64,000 nt of DNA from Taeniopygia guttata (lineage: Eukaryota > Chordata > Aves > Passeriformes > Estrildidae): assembly GCF_048771995.1 (NCBI RefSeq), contig NC_133050.1, forward strand, positions 6,992,501 through 7,056,500, written 5' to 3'. This document shows positions 1 through 19,900 of this stretch, piece by piece. Positions within the stretch are counted from its first letter, which is position 1; the number at the start of each line of letters is the position of its first letter. The position numbers and the translations under genes are program-made. Under the pieces are notes generated by a model that worked only from the letters and a program-made list of their open reading frames with translations, ran no database searches and was not told the origin of the DNA.

Positions 1-976
1 AGCCCCCCCAGACCCGAGCGCAGCCGCAAGCGCCCGGGGGGGCTGGACCGGGCACCCCCCGAATCGCCGCCGTCACCCCGCGGGGGGAAGCGCCCGCGGA
101 AAGGAGAGGGGGGGGATGTCCCTCCCAGCGATGGCGATCGCCTCTTTGCCCAAAAGGTGAGTTTTTTGGCAGAAAACGAAGGGGCACCCCCAAAGATGGG
201 AGGTGAGGGAGGGCTTGGTCCCCTAAAACCTAAAAAAAACCATGGTTCTGCCTCAGTTTCCCCACTGAAACGGGCGGGTGGGGATGAGCAGGATTGAGGG
301 GTGAGAGGGAGGTAAGTGGGGTGTGAGGGGGTGCACCAGACCCCCTCCCCAGTCTGGGTGCAGCCCAGTCACCTCCGCCTCCTCTTCCTCGCAGTGCCAG
401 GAGCTCCGGGGCTTCATCCGGCCGCTGGCCGAGCTGCTGGAGGGGCTGCGGCGGGGCCGGTACGACAGAGGTGGGTGCCCCCCACACCCTCCTGCCCCTC
501 AAAGCATCCCTTTCCCCCTGGGGAGAATTCACCCCATTTCGGGACTCCCCAGGGCTGAGCAGCTTCCAGCAGAGCGTGGCCATGGACCGGCTCCAGCGGA
601 TCATTGGGGTCCTGCAGAAGCCAGAAATGGGGTGAGGGTCCCCAGCCATCCCCGGGGGGCGGGCACGGTGACACCCCGTCTGCAGAGGGTGACGGAGCTC
701 TGTCCCCGCAGTGCCCGCTACCTGGGGACGCTGCTGCAGGTGGAGGCGATGCTGCGGCTCTGGTTCCCCCACGTCGCCCCCAAACCCACGCTGGACTCGA
801 CCCCCTCCACGGCTCCCCCGCGCCGCCGCCCTCCCGCCGGTCCCCCCGGGGCTCCCCGGTGCCGCCGCCTGCCCGGGGACCTCCCGCTCGCCAGCCCCGC
901 GGGGACACTACAGCAGCGGGGGTCCCCCCGGTGCCAAGCCGGGACCCCCGAGTCGCCCCCGGCGCCGGACGTGTGA
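1..976 (+). CDS. CIART: CIART (CHRONO) circadian repressor, 3' part only
   Basis: Partial gene; its 5' exons lie left of the window. Coding exons are 1-156, 395-470, 553-631 and 712-976, all with GT-AG borders and continuous frame, giving 191 residues to a TGA at 974-976. The core reads CQELRGFIRPLAELL, then GRYDRGLSSFQQSVAMDRLQ and RYLGTLLQVEAML, which closely matches human CIART. CIART is a nuclear transcriptional repressor of the vertebrate clock that acts on CLOCK-BMAL1 targets. A basic patch (SRKRP, GGKRPRK) precedes the core and could be a nuclear localisation signal (inference). After the conserved core only about 70 proline/arginine-rich residues remain, whereas the human protein, as I recall it, continues for more than 150. 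It is followed head-to-tail by MRPS21, as in human. Confidence 0.9.
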
Positions 977-1766
977 CGCCCCCCCCGGCTCTTGGGGGGG
1001 GGAAGATCTCGTCTGCATTTCTTGGTTTTGCCTTTTTTGATTTTTTTTTTTTTTTTTTTACGGGATGTCAGTGAGACCCGCGGGCGGGCGGGACTGACCG
1101 GGGGAGGGGTCCCGGGAGGTGTCCCGGGAGGGGTCCCGACCTCCCCCCACCCCAAAAGCCCCAACCGCGGGGCGGCCGCGTGCCTTGGCCGGAGCGGAGC
1201 CCGTTCCCCGCGGGGACCGGGTTCTCCCGGGCTTGTGCCTTCCCCCGTGAGCGCGGAGGGTGCGGACCCCCGAGCGGGGAGGGCCCCGCTGGAAGCAATA
1301 AACGCCGCGGGAGCGGCCGGGGCCAGCCGGTGTCGTGTCCTCTGTGCCGGGGCAGGGCGGGGGGTGCGCTCCTGTCCCGGCGGGCTCAGAGCCGCCCTCG
1401 GTGCCCCGCGGGTTCCCCCGGTACCGGGGCTCTCCCCGCCGGAAGTACCGGCGGTAGCGGAAGTCCCTCCCGACGGAAGTCCGTCCGTCAGTCACGGGGC
1501 GCGGAGCTCCACCGGGGTCAGTTGGGGAGAGCAGCGGCACCGGGAGCCGGGCGGGAGCACGACACCGTTCGTGGGGCGGCGGGTCCCTGCCGGGTTCCCT
1601 TGGGAATTACCGAGCCCGCCGTGTCCCCCGGGAGAGGGGCGGGAGGGACCGGCCCGTGTCCGTACCCGCGGTTCGCTGCCGTGTCCGGGGCGGGGGGAGG
1701 AGGGACGGGCTCCGGCGAGCCCCGGGGTGCCCGGTCCCAGCCGGTCCGTCCCGCAGCAGCGCGGCC
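977..1766 (+). promoter_or_regulatory. CIART 3' UTR and MRPS21 CpG-island promoter
   Basis: This is the gap between the CIART stop and the MRPS21 start. It holds a T-tract (about 1039-1060) and an AATAAA polyadenylation signal at 1297-1302 for CIART. A GC-rich CpG-dense stretch runs up to the MRPS21 ATG. Three GGAAGT (ETS/GABP-type) cores lie at 1441-1446, 1459-1464 and 1475-1480. No further open reading frame with conserved content was seen. The promoter assignment is inferred from position and composition. Confidence 0.6.
1297..1302 (+). terminator. CIART polyadenylation signal AATAAA
   Basis: Canonical AATAAA hexamer about 320 bases after the CIART stop codon. It is the only such hexamer on this strand before MRPS21. 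Confidence 0.6.
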
Positions 1767-2498
1767 ATGGCCAACCACCTGCGCTTCGTGGGCCGCACGG
1801 TGATGGTGCAGAACGGAAACGTGGAGGCGGCGTACGGCGTCCTGAACCGGTGAGGACCGGGGGAACGGCGGGGCCGGGGTTTGGGCCCCGAGGGGCTCCA
1901 GTTCCTTCACGTGCTGGTTCAGAACCAGAATTTCTGGAGCAGAAGGTGACAGGAGGGTGGTGTGGGGCTTTCCCCATGAGCTCCACGTCCCGCCGCCCCC
2001 TTCGTTGGAGCCGCCTTTAACGGAGGTCGGGGGGTTCCTTCCCCTCCTCGCGGATGGACGGCGAGGAGACCGAGCCCGGGGTCCGCACGGGGACCGAGCC
2101 CGGGGTCCGCACGGGGACCGAGCCCGGGGTCCGCACGGGGACCGAGCCCGGGGTCCGCACGGACCGAACCGAGCCCAGGGTCCGCACGGGGACCGAACCG
2201 AGCCCGGGGTCCGCACGGACCGAACCGAGCCGAGGGCCCGCACGGACCGAGCCGTGCCCGTTCCTCTCTCCCCGGCAGACCCTTCCCCGCCCTGTCACGG
2301 CTCTCTCCCTCCCGCAGGATCCTGGCGCAGGACGGCGTGGCCGAGGCGGTGCGGCGCTCCCGTTACTACGAGCAGCCGAGCCGGGCGCGGCGGCGGCGGG
2401 CGTTCGAGGCGTGCCGGCGGGTGTACTGCGCCGAGATGGCGCGCAGGATCGCCTTCCTGGCGCGGAGCGCCCGCCAGGACCCGTGGCCGGGCTGCTGA
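1767..2498 (+). CDS. MRPS21: Mitochondrial ribosomal protein bS21m (MRPS21)
   Basis: Two coding exons, 1767-1849 and 2318-2498, encode 87 residues, the same length as human MRPS21. Exon 1 begins [15 protein letters not shown] and the protein ends ARQDPWPGC, matching the family ends (human MAKHLKF... and ...DPWQGC). It belongs to the bacterial S21 family: a small, very basic protein with an arginine-rich helix ([13 protein letters not shown]) that sits in the small subunit of the mitochondrial ribosome. The ATG lies 12 bases after an in-line AG and is the only start giving the conserved N terminus. The 468-base intron carries a 24-bp minisatellite. An AATAAA lies 16 bases after the stop, so the 3' UTR is very short. 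Confidence 0.97.
2066..2255 (+). repeat. 24-bp GC-rich minisatellite in the MRPS21 intron
   Basis: Tandem copies of a 24-base unit built around GAGCCCGGGGTCCGCAC, exact for the first four or so units and then degenerating. Because 24 is a multiple of three it leaves repetitive open frames on both strands, which are artefacts. Confidence 0.9.
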
Positions 2499-2513
2499 GG
2501 AGCGGCGGGCCCC

Positions 2514-2519
2514 AATAAA
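2514..2519 (+). terminator. MRPS21 polyadenylation signal AATAAA
   Basis: AATAAA sits 16 bases after the MRPS21 TGA, which implies a 3' UTR of only a few tens of bases. Confidence 0.75.
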
Positions 2520-3561
2520 GACTCTCGCTCCCGTTAATTGAGTTTGGTTAATTACGGGCTGAGGGAAGGGGGCGGGAAGGGGGCGGGGCTAAGCGGGGCC
2601 ACGCCCATTCCCGGCGCGCGCCCCCGGGGCCCCGCCCTCCCCGCGCGCTCCGCCGCGCAGGCGCCGCGCGCCCGTTTCCGCTTCCGCCCCGACGCGCCGT
2701 CACCGTCAGGGGCCGCCGGGCCGGGACCGGGACCGGCGTGAGGGAACGGGGCCGGTGAGGAAAACTGCGGCTCCCCGGAGGGCCTGGAGGCAACGGGGAA
2801 AGCGGGTGGGCTACCGAGAGGGAGGCAGGCGGTGGCGGAGGTGGCCCCGGGCCCGGCCCGCGCGGAGCCGCTCGCCCGGCGCGCCGCGCTGAGGGGGCCG
2901 GGCCGGGCCCCGGGCGGAGCTCCGCGGCAGCGGGGCACGCCGGGCCCTGCGGGGCTGCGCGGGAGCGGGGCCGGCAGGAGCCGCGTGTCTCCGGTGGGAC
3001 CGAGCTCCGTCCGTCCGTCCGTGTGAGGCCGGAGCGGGCGGCGGAGCCCCGGCGCGGTCGGGCGGTGCTCGGACCCGTTCATTGATCCTGATGCGGGTTC
3101 CGGGGGTTGCATCCCCACGAGCTGCTCCCCGCGGTGGCTCTGCCCGCCCGGTGTGGCACGGAAACTGCCGGGGAGCCGCTGCCTCCCCTCAGCTCCTGCT
3201 GGAGCTCAGGTTCTAATTACACGAGTTTTGTGGTTTATGACGGGTGTGCTCAGAGCTGGTGCTGTGTCGGGGCCGTGATTTGTTAGTTCTGCTTGTCCTT
3301 AGCCTCTGCAGGCTCAGAACTCGTGGGGAAACGCCAGGATCCGGGTTTGGGCTCTATTTGAACCTGTCTCTAAGGAAGCTGCCAGGAAAAGCAGAGCCTG
3401 AGGAGGTTTCCAGGCTCTGGAGGGAAACCAGAGCCGTGTCCTCTGTGGAGGACTGCTCGGTAGGACAGTGCAGATTCCCCAGCTCCTGGGGCCCTGCAGG
3501 AAGCAGCAGTCACCTCCTGGGACTGCTCGTGGACCTGAAATCAGGGGATCTGTGTTAGGGA

Positions 3562-4095
3562 TGACCCCAGGAGCCCATTCCCAGCTCCAGGAGGGATAAC
3601 TGAACACCATTCCCAGCTCCAGGAAGGATAACTGAACCCCAGGGCCCCATTCCCAGGAGAAATAAGTGAACCCCAGGGCCCCATTCCCAGCTCCAGGAGA
3701 GATAACTGAACACCATTCCCAGCTCCAGGAGGGATAACTGAACCCCAGGGCCCCATTCCCAGGAGGGATAAATGAACCCCAGGAGCCCAATCCCAGCTCC
3801 AGGAGGGATAACTGAACACCATTCCCAGCTCCAGGAGGGATAAGTGAACACCATTCCCAGCTCCAGGAGGGATAAGTGAACACCATTCCCAGTTCCAGGA
3901 AGGATAACTGAACCCCAGGACCCCATTCTCAGCTCCAGGAGGGATAACTGAGCACCATTCCCAGCTCCAGGAGGGATAACTGAACCCCAGGACCCCATTG
4001 AACCCCAGGAGCCCATTCCCAGCTCCAGGAGGGATAACTGAACACCATTCCCAGCCCCAGGAGGGATAACTGAGCACCATTCCCAGCTCCAGGAA
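3562..4095 (+). repeat. Minisatellite in the PRPF3 5' intron
   Basis: About 15-20 imperfect copies of a compound unit containing CCATTCCCAGCTCCAGG, then AGGGATAACTGAA. Spacing is variable (about 30-46 bases) because some units carry an extra CCCCAGGGCC insert. The apparent minus-strand proteins with repeated YPSWSWEW are shadows of this array. Confidence 0.9.
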
Positions 4096-4705
4096 GCACA
4101 GCTGTGCCAGGTGTCCGTTCCCACAGCCCCACCTGGTGCCGTGGTGGGGCTCAGCCCTAAGGAGATTATCCCAGATCGGATTAGGGCCCGGAGCCAGTTA
4201 AAAGCAGTTGCAGCCCCAGGCTGTGAGTGCTGCAGGATGTGAGGGGCTGTGTCTGCCAGGGAGCTGTCCGGATCTGGGGCTGCACACCGGGGAAGGGGCT
4301 CAGATTGTTTTGTGCCCCTGACACGGGCTCAGGGGGAGCAGGGGGGTTCTGTCCCACGTGTTCCCCTCGCAGTGCATCTCTCTTCCCAACCCCTGGAGCA
4401 TCCCATGGAGGGATTTGGGGAGCTCAGAGGCTTTGTCACCGGGCTGGCAGCACGGAGAGACCAGGGGAACTCAGGGAGGAGCCAGAGTGGGAAGGGTTAT
4501 CCTGAGAACACACATTCCTGGCTGGTTTTGGAAGCACAGGAGCGCTCTGGCGTGTCCCTCTGGGATGCACAGCAGGTCCTGCGTCCCCTGTGTGGGGTCA
4601 GGACCTCCCTCCTCATGGGGTGTGCCTCGTTTTAGCCCGCAGGGGAGCCCACGAGAGCTTTCCCAGCCGTGGAGCTGATCCTGAGGGAGGAAGGTGCGAG
4701 GGTGA

Positions 4706-13025
<8,320 letters not shown>

Positions 13026-13935
13026 GCCCCGCGGCCGCTCCTGCCCCGCACCCCCGAGCCAGGCAGCTCCCGGCACCCTCCTCAGCACCCCCATTAAAGA
13101 CATATTTTTTAAAACAAATCGCCGTAGCGTGTCTTTGGGTAAAGGGGGGCAAAGGACACCAGTGCCCCTGCGTTTGATTTTATTGATGGAAGGGACAGGG
13201 ACCTGTGAGGGGGACAGAAGCCACCTCCCCTCTTCTCCCAGCTGTGCTGGGGGAGGCCCAGCCACGTTCAGATCGGACATGGGGGGATGTCTTCGAATCC
13301 CCATCGCTGCTTGGGTGCAAGGAACGACTGGATGCGGCGCTCTGTGGGAATGGGTCACGGGCTGGACTCAGCCGTGTTTTCCAAGCTCAGCGGTTCCGTG
13401 GTTTGCGATGCAAACACCGTTTTTATGCCCGCGCGGTGCCCGCGCTCTCCGCCCCCCTCACGGCCGGGAAAGGCGGGGGGGGGGGGGGGGCGCCGCCATC
13501 TTGCCGGGCGGGGCGGGCGCGCGCGCAGGCGCGGCGGGGGGGGCGGGCGGGGCGTGCGCGTGCGCGTCCCGCCCGTGTGCGGGAGTCACAAAATGGCGGC
13601 GGGGGGGCGGGCGGCGCGCGCGGGGGGGGCCGGGCCGTGACCGCCTCCGGTACCGGCACCGCCTCGGGCCGGCACCGCCTCCGACACCGCCCGGGCACTC
13701 CCGGGATCCCCGCGATCCCTCCGGGCCGGCGCCGCCTCCGGCACCGCCCGGGCTGAGCCATTCTCCCCGGCCGGCACCGCCTCCCGCCTCGTCTGGCACC
13801 GCCCGAGCGCCCGCGGGTCCCCCTCGATCCTCAGGGCCGTGACCGCCGCCCGGTCCCCCCGTCCCGGGCCCCGGCGCCCCGCGAGGCGCCGCCCCGCCGC
13901 CCCCCGCGCGGCCCGGCCGCGAGCAGCGCGGGAAG
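13026..13935 (+). promoter_or_regulatory. PRPF3 3' end, then RPRD2 CpG-island promoter and 5' UTR
   Basis: The first 80 bases are PRPF3 3' UTR. From about 13430 the sequence becomes extremely GC-rich, with G-runs, (CG)n and GGCACCGCC-type repeats leading straight into the RPRD2 ATG. A YY1-like AAAATGGCGGC lies at 13590-13600. The ATG at 13591-region is not chosen because it does not open into the RPRD2 frame and matches no family start. The transcription start is not resolvable by eye. Confidence 0.6.
13093..13098 (+). terminator. PRPF3 polyadenylation signal ATTAAA
   Basis: ATTAAA sits 68 bases after the PRPF3 stop and is followed by a TTTT-rich stretch and a TGTGTC element, consistent with a short 3' UTR. 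Confidence 0.65.
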
Positions 13936-16900
13936 ATGGCGGCGGGCGGCGGAGGCGGCGGCCGGGCCTCCTCGTCCTCCTCCTCCTCCTCGGCCGCCGC
14001 CGCCTCGTCCGCGGCCGGCGCGCTCGAGGCCTCGCTCGACAGGAAGCTGCAGGCGGTGACCAACACGATGGAGTCCATCCAGGGCCTCTCCTCGTGGTGC
14101 CTGGAGAACAAGCGGCACCACAGCACCATCGTGTACCACTGGATGAAGTGGCTGCGCCGCTGTGAGTGCGGGGCCGGGGGGCGGCCGGGGCACAGCGGGG
14201 CAGCGAGCGCGGCCGGGCACGGAGGTTGCGGCTCCGCCACCGGGGCCGAGCCCGCAGCGGGCACTCGGGGACCGGCCGAGCCCGCAGCGGGCACTCGGGG
14301 ACCGGCCGTGCCCGCACCAGGCACTCGGGGACCGGCCGAGCCCGCAGCGGGCACTCGGGGATCGGCCGTGCCCGCACCGGGCACTCGGGGACCGGCCGGT
14401 GGCAGCGGCCGCGGCGCAGGGTCGGGCTCACCATCGTAGAAAGGACCTTAAAGCCCGTTCAGTTCCACCCCCTGCCGTGGGCAGGGGTGTCTGCCGCTAG
14501 CCCGGGTAGTTCCAAGCCTGGCCTTGGACCCTTCCAGGGATAGGGCAGGCACGGCTGTTCTCTGCTACCTGTGCCAGGGCCTCACCACCCTCACAGGGGA
14601 GAATTCCTTCCTGACACCTTATCTAAATCTGTTCCTTTTACTTTGAAAACGTTTCCTCTTGTCCCGTGTGCATCACCTTGTCTCCCTTGGAGGAACACAA
14701 CACGCTTGCCTGCACCTCAGTGGTGGCACCTTGGTCCTCTGAATGCATGATCTCCTAAAGCAGCGCTCTGGGGGCTCAAGGACCTGTTTCTGTGCCCTGC
14801 TTGGCTGGAGCAGCCTGGGGTGGGCACGGACAGTCTGGGTGCCAGTTGTGGAGTTAGCAGTGTCCATCAGGATGTGTCCCTGACCTGGAGGGAGAAGGTT
14901 GGTGTTGGCAGGAGGCTCAGCACAGCAATGTTATCTCTGTTGCCGTGGGAAGGTTTGACTCTTCTTGTGGGAGTTCAAGGAAGCTCTGCTTGGCAGGAAC
15001 ATGGAGATAACATTCCCATCCCAAAGTGTCGATCTGTTGCACGCTGAACCTTTTGGAGGATTTGGGACAGTTGATTTCACTGTCAAGGCACTAGTGCTGA
15101 ATGCAGGAGAGCCTCTTTCCCCAGAGTTTGGTCTGTTTTGTCTGTACTCCGTGGAATTAAGGAGAAGAAGGTGAGAGCTTTGTAGGAAGTGCCCTGGGTC
15201 CTCCTGACTTGCTGTCACTGCCACCTCTCCAGGAAATTTTCCTCTCTTGGACACCCCTTGGCACTGTGGCATCATCCTTGGGGCTCTTCCCCTTCTGCTC
15301 CAAGTGCATGCCCCCTGAAGAAAATCCACCCAGTCTCTGCTTGGGATGTGCCAACTCCTCTGCACGTGGCCTTCTCACAGTTGTCCTGGCTCTTCCAAGG
15401 CCCTCAGTGCTCTTCCATCACTCCCTTCTCCTTCCCAAACTCATCAAAAGCCATTGAACTGTTCCCACCTGCAGGTCCTTGATGCCCTGTTTCTGCCCCA
15501 GCTCCTGTCTGCTGCTGTTGGCTCCTTCCCTGAGCCCTTGGCCCCAGCCTGGAATTCTTGTTGGATTTTGTGGGATTCTTTCAAGGTTTCCCTTCACAGC
15601 CCTTGTGAGGATCTCCCCTCCACACCCCTCCTTTTATCCAGGTCTCTCCTCAACCATCTTACTGTACTCACCCAATCCTTGACAGCAGCTGCAATGCTGC
15701 CATGCCCTGAGCCCTGAATGTTTGATTACTCCCTGCTTCCACAGGTTTTTTTCCCTGCTTTTCCCTTCATGGTGCACTTCATCCTCTGCCCCAAGGACCT
15801 CACAGATCTCACACTGTGGGAAGTCCCTGTCCCAGCCAGAGGAGCTCAGTGGTGGTGCCACAGCAAGTACAGGTGGCTCTGGGTTCATTTCTGAGCAGTT
15901 AAATGGTTAATTCCAAAGCTCCTATGAACACATCAAATCCTCCTGGTGAGGGGGAGTGTGGTGGGGTTGGGGCTCCTGGGGCACAGAATTGTGTATTTTC
16001 AAGAAAAAGAGGGGTGCTGGTATTTGACATGTTGCTGTTGCTTTGGCATCTTGCTTCTGAGCCATGCTGGTCACAGCCAGAGCTTCCCAGCAGGAATGTT
16101 CCTGCAAGGACATTCTTCTGCGTCTTCACCTTTGGGAAGGCCCTGATGGGAATCCGAGTGTCCCTGCAGGAGGGTTTGGTCAGGGTGTTTAAGTGTGAGC
16201 TAAACATGTCCATAGGCTCTGAAATGCCATTTTTGTTGGTGCCATTGTGCCTGGTTTGGAGCAGGTGGCGTGGCTGGAGTGGGCTCCACATTTTGCCCAC
16301 ATTTCCTCACTTGTTTAATCTGAGGGGAGCTGTTCACCCACTGGATACAGCCCATTGCATACTGGACCCAGAGACACTTGGATTTCTTTGTGGATCATGT
16401 CCATAGCCTTCCTATGGAACCCAGCGTGGTGTGGGTGTATCTTGGTTTATAACTTGTGCCTCTGACTTTGCTCTGAGCAAGTGGTGCTCTGTATGGTCAG
16501 CATCAGGCTGGAGTCCTCCTCCAGATTTCTTTCTTCTGTGTAGCTGCTGGATCCTTTAAATCAAAGATTTATAATTATTTTAAATATATTTTATATTGTT
16601 AGGATGTGGAATCATTGCTCTGTGCTGTTGAAACATCCCTGGGATGGAGGGCGAGCAGCAGGAGAATTGGCACTCAAGCACTGGGTTTAACTAAATCACA
16701 GAAGCCCCATTCCAATGGGATGATGATCTGAGGGAAAGCTGGCTGCAAATTGTTTTGGAGCACCAGGCTGCCCTGCTTCAGTTGAATTCCCAGCCCTCGG
16801 GGCAGAGCAGAGCACTCTGTGCTCCAGAAAACCCACATGTTCAGGGCACAGGTTGTGAGCAACAGGTTCTGGTCTAAAGTCCTTGGCTTGCTGAGTCTGT

Positions 16901-19900
16901 GCTGGAAAAGCTCCTCCTGGGATGTGGGAACTGGGGCTCTGAGGTGGCCATGGCCAGAGGAGCAGGGTCAGGGATAAAAGCTCCTGAACTGGGGCTCTGT
17001 GAGGTGGCCATGGCCAAAGGAGCAGGGTCAGGGATAAAAGCTCCTCCTGGGATGTGGGAGCTGGGGCTCCATGCAGGGTTGGGGGCGAGCAGCTGCTGGC
17101 AGTGACCCATTGGCTCTCAGGCCTTTGCTGTGTGTCCTGGGGCAGGGACAGGGCTCCAGGAGCAGGGACTTCCCGAGGGCTCTGTCCCTGTGCCCTTCCT
17201 CACCCCACTCTGGAGTGATGCTCAAGGGCAAGGAGAGCCGGTGCTGCTGGCAGGGGCTCAGGGAGGCTTAAAAACATCGACCCGTGGGGATTTGAGAACC
17301 CATCCGAGCTAAGCCTTTTCCTGTGGCCTCAACTCTGCTTCCCCTCAGAGGAGGATCTTCTGTGCAGGATCTTCCTTTTGAACTTTGTTCACTTGAGAAC
17401 TCGCCCTGATGCTGGGAGGGCAGCACGGGTGGAATGTTTCTGCTGGGAGCTTTTTTGCTTTTTTTTCAGCTTTTTGCTGAGTGAGGGGTGAGCTCCCCTC
17501 CCAGGGCTCTGGACCAGGAAGGATGCTGAGCTTCCTGAGAGGAATCCTGGAGAGCAGGAGAGCTGCAAGGTGCAGCCATGCTGTAGGAAGTGGCTGTACC
17601 AATGTAGGGACAACTGGAAAATGAAGAAGGATAGAGAATTGAGGGATCTGTAGATAAAAACTGATTCTGGTTGCAGCCAGGGGTGACATGGGCAGGTGAG
17701 AGGTGACAACACACGGGTGAGTGAAGTAACACCATCTTTTGGCACTGTTCCTCTGGTTTAATCCTTGGCAATGTCCTTTAGTGAAATGAAGGAGCTCATT
17801 ACCATCATTTGCATTTGGATGAGCTTCCCAAGTTTACCCACTCTGAGGAAGGCGTTTGATGAAGTAACTCAGTTTGGAGCTTTTGAACATGAGGAGGGTC
17901 AGAGGAGCAAGCACAGCTGGGGGAGTCTGAAGATCATTTGTAAATTGAAGATCTTCTCTCTAGTCTTCAGGGTTTGCCTGCTGGACCTTGGAAACTCTGA
18001 AACTTTCCCAAAGCAGCGCTGAAGTACTGGGATCAAGGTGTGGCTGTTGTGGTACTTCTGTCTGATGCTGACTCGAAATTTTCTTTATTCCTCAGCTGCG
18101 TTTCCTCATCGGCTGAACCTTTTTTACTTGGCCAATGATGTCATACAGAACTGCAAGAGGAAAAATGCCATTGTTTTTCGGGACAGCTTTGCGGAGGTGC
18201 TGCCTGAGGCTGCTTCGTTAGTGAAGTGAGTAATGAACTAACGGGTTGTTGGGAGGCTGAGTGTCTCAAAAAGGGGGAATTTTTCTTCTGATGTCTCAGA
18301 CTTCCTAGAATTGGAACAGCTGTGTGTTTGCAGAGTGCGCCAGAGTGGGCATGAGCTGGGTTTTAATTTGCACAGGGGGTCAAATTGGTTTGGGTCAAAT
18401 TATCCTGTGGAGCAAGGGAAGCCTCACACCAGTGTCCTGCAGTCAGGGGGTAAAGAACTCTTCTCTTCCAGGGATCCATCTGTTTCCAAATCCATCGAAA
18501 GAATCTTCAAAATCTGGGAGGACAGAAACGTGTACCCTGAGGAAACCATTTTGGCACTGAAAGAAGCACTGAGTAAGTTACTTACCCTTTGCATTTCTCA
18601 CCTTACAAACTGCCACGTGAGCTCGCAGAAGTTGTAGAAATAGTCTGGGGTCACTGAGGGGAATGAGGGGCATTTGCACCTGGCACAGGCTGTAACGTAG
18701 CCGGGTGTGGGACGTCAGCAGCGCCGGATTCTCCTGCTTTACCTCTTTTGTACCTTTCTTAAGGCAACTGTGAATTCTTTCACACGAGCTGGAACTGCTC
18801 CAGCTGAGAGCAAACAGAACGTGAGGCTGCAATGGTCCTACACGTCCTGAGCAGGGTGCTCTGGCTCTACCTCCTTGTCCTGTTCAGTCATAGGCTGGTT
18901 TAACTAATGGTGTTTGTGGGGTAGGGAGAGGCAGGAGCAAAGCTGGAGGGTGAAGAGCCCTCAAGTCCTTAGGGGAGAAGCACGTGGAGTCGGTTAAAAC
19001 GAGGAATTAGCAGTGCAGTACTTGCAGGAAATCAGTCCAGGTTTTGGCTTTACTCGCATCATCGAGAGCTGCAGGTGCTCAGGAAACCCTCAGGTGTGGT
19101 CTGAGGGTCGTGGCCATCATGGCAGGAGGAACGTGGTGTCTTGGGTCGGGCTGTGGCACGAGGACAGGCTTGAGCTGGGTGTTGCATGCTGAGAAGTGAC
19201 ATTTGTGCTTTTTGCTCTGAAATCGCTCATTTCTGTAACTTGAAAGCAGGTCTGTGAGGTTCCAGGTAAATCAGGTATTGTGGCTGCTTTCCCAATGGGC
19301 AGCGCTTGTCCATTCCATGCTGATTCCATTACAGCCTCCCTTAAAGAGTTTCATTTTTAGATTCCTTGTGTTTTCCCTTTTTACTGTGATTTTTGAACTG
19401 CCTTAGTGTAAGGGCAAACAGAAACTTGATTTAAAAATGGCAGACCACCCCCAGGTTGCTGCATTCCTGAGTAAACTGAGGTTCTCTTGGGCATCCAGCA
19501 GCTCCTCTAAGGAAGTTGGTCAAGGTATTTTAAAACAAATTTCTGTTCACTCTTTCACCGTGCAACTGTATGGCACCAAAAACCAGATTTTGACAGGAAT
19601 CCCATCATGCCAGACTGCCAAAAATGAAATGTTTTCCAGGTACCACTTTCAAAACTCAGAAGCAGCTGAAAGAGTCTCTGAACAAACCGAATAAGCCGTG
19701 GAAGAAATCACAAAGTAAGGAACCACTGTGAACTCTGTGCACTAATGCAGAAATTGGCTGCTCAAGGAGCAGAAGGGCTGAGCCCAGCGTGGGCTGAGCC
19801 TGCTGAGCCTGCAGGCTCACAAGGGCCCCAAGATGTGCACACCAAGGAGGTGTTGGTCGAAAACGACTTCGTAAAGAAAAGAAGTGAGGCAAAAATAAGA

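Noticed and set aside
3314-4132. Minus-strand frames with repeated YPSWSWEW
   Set aside because: Antisense translation of the PRPF3 5'-intron minisatellite.
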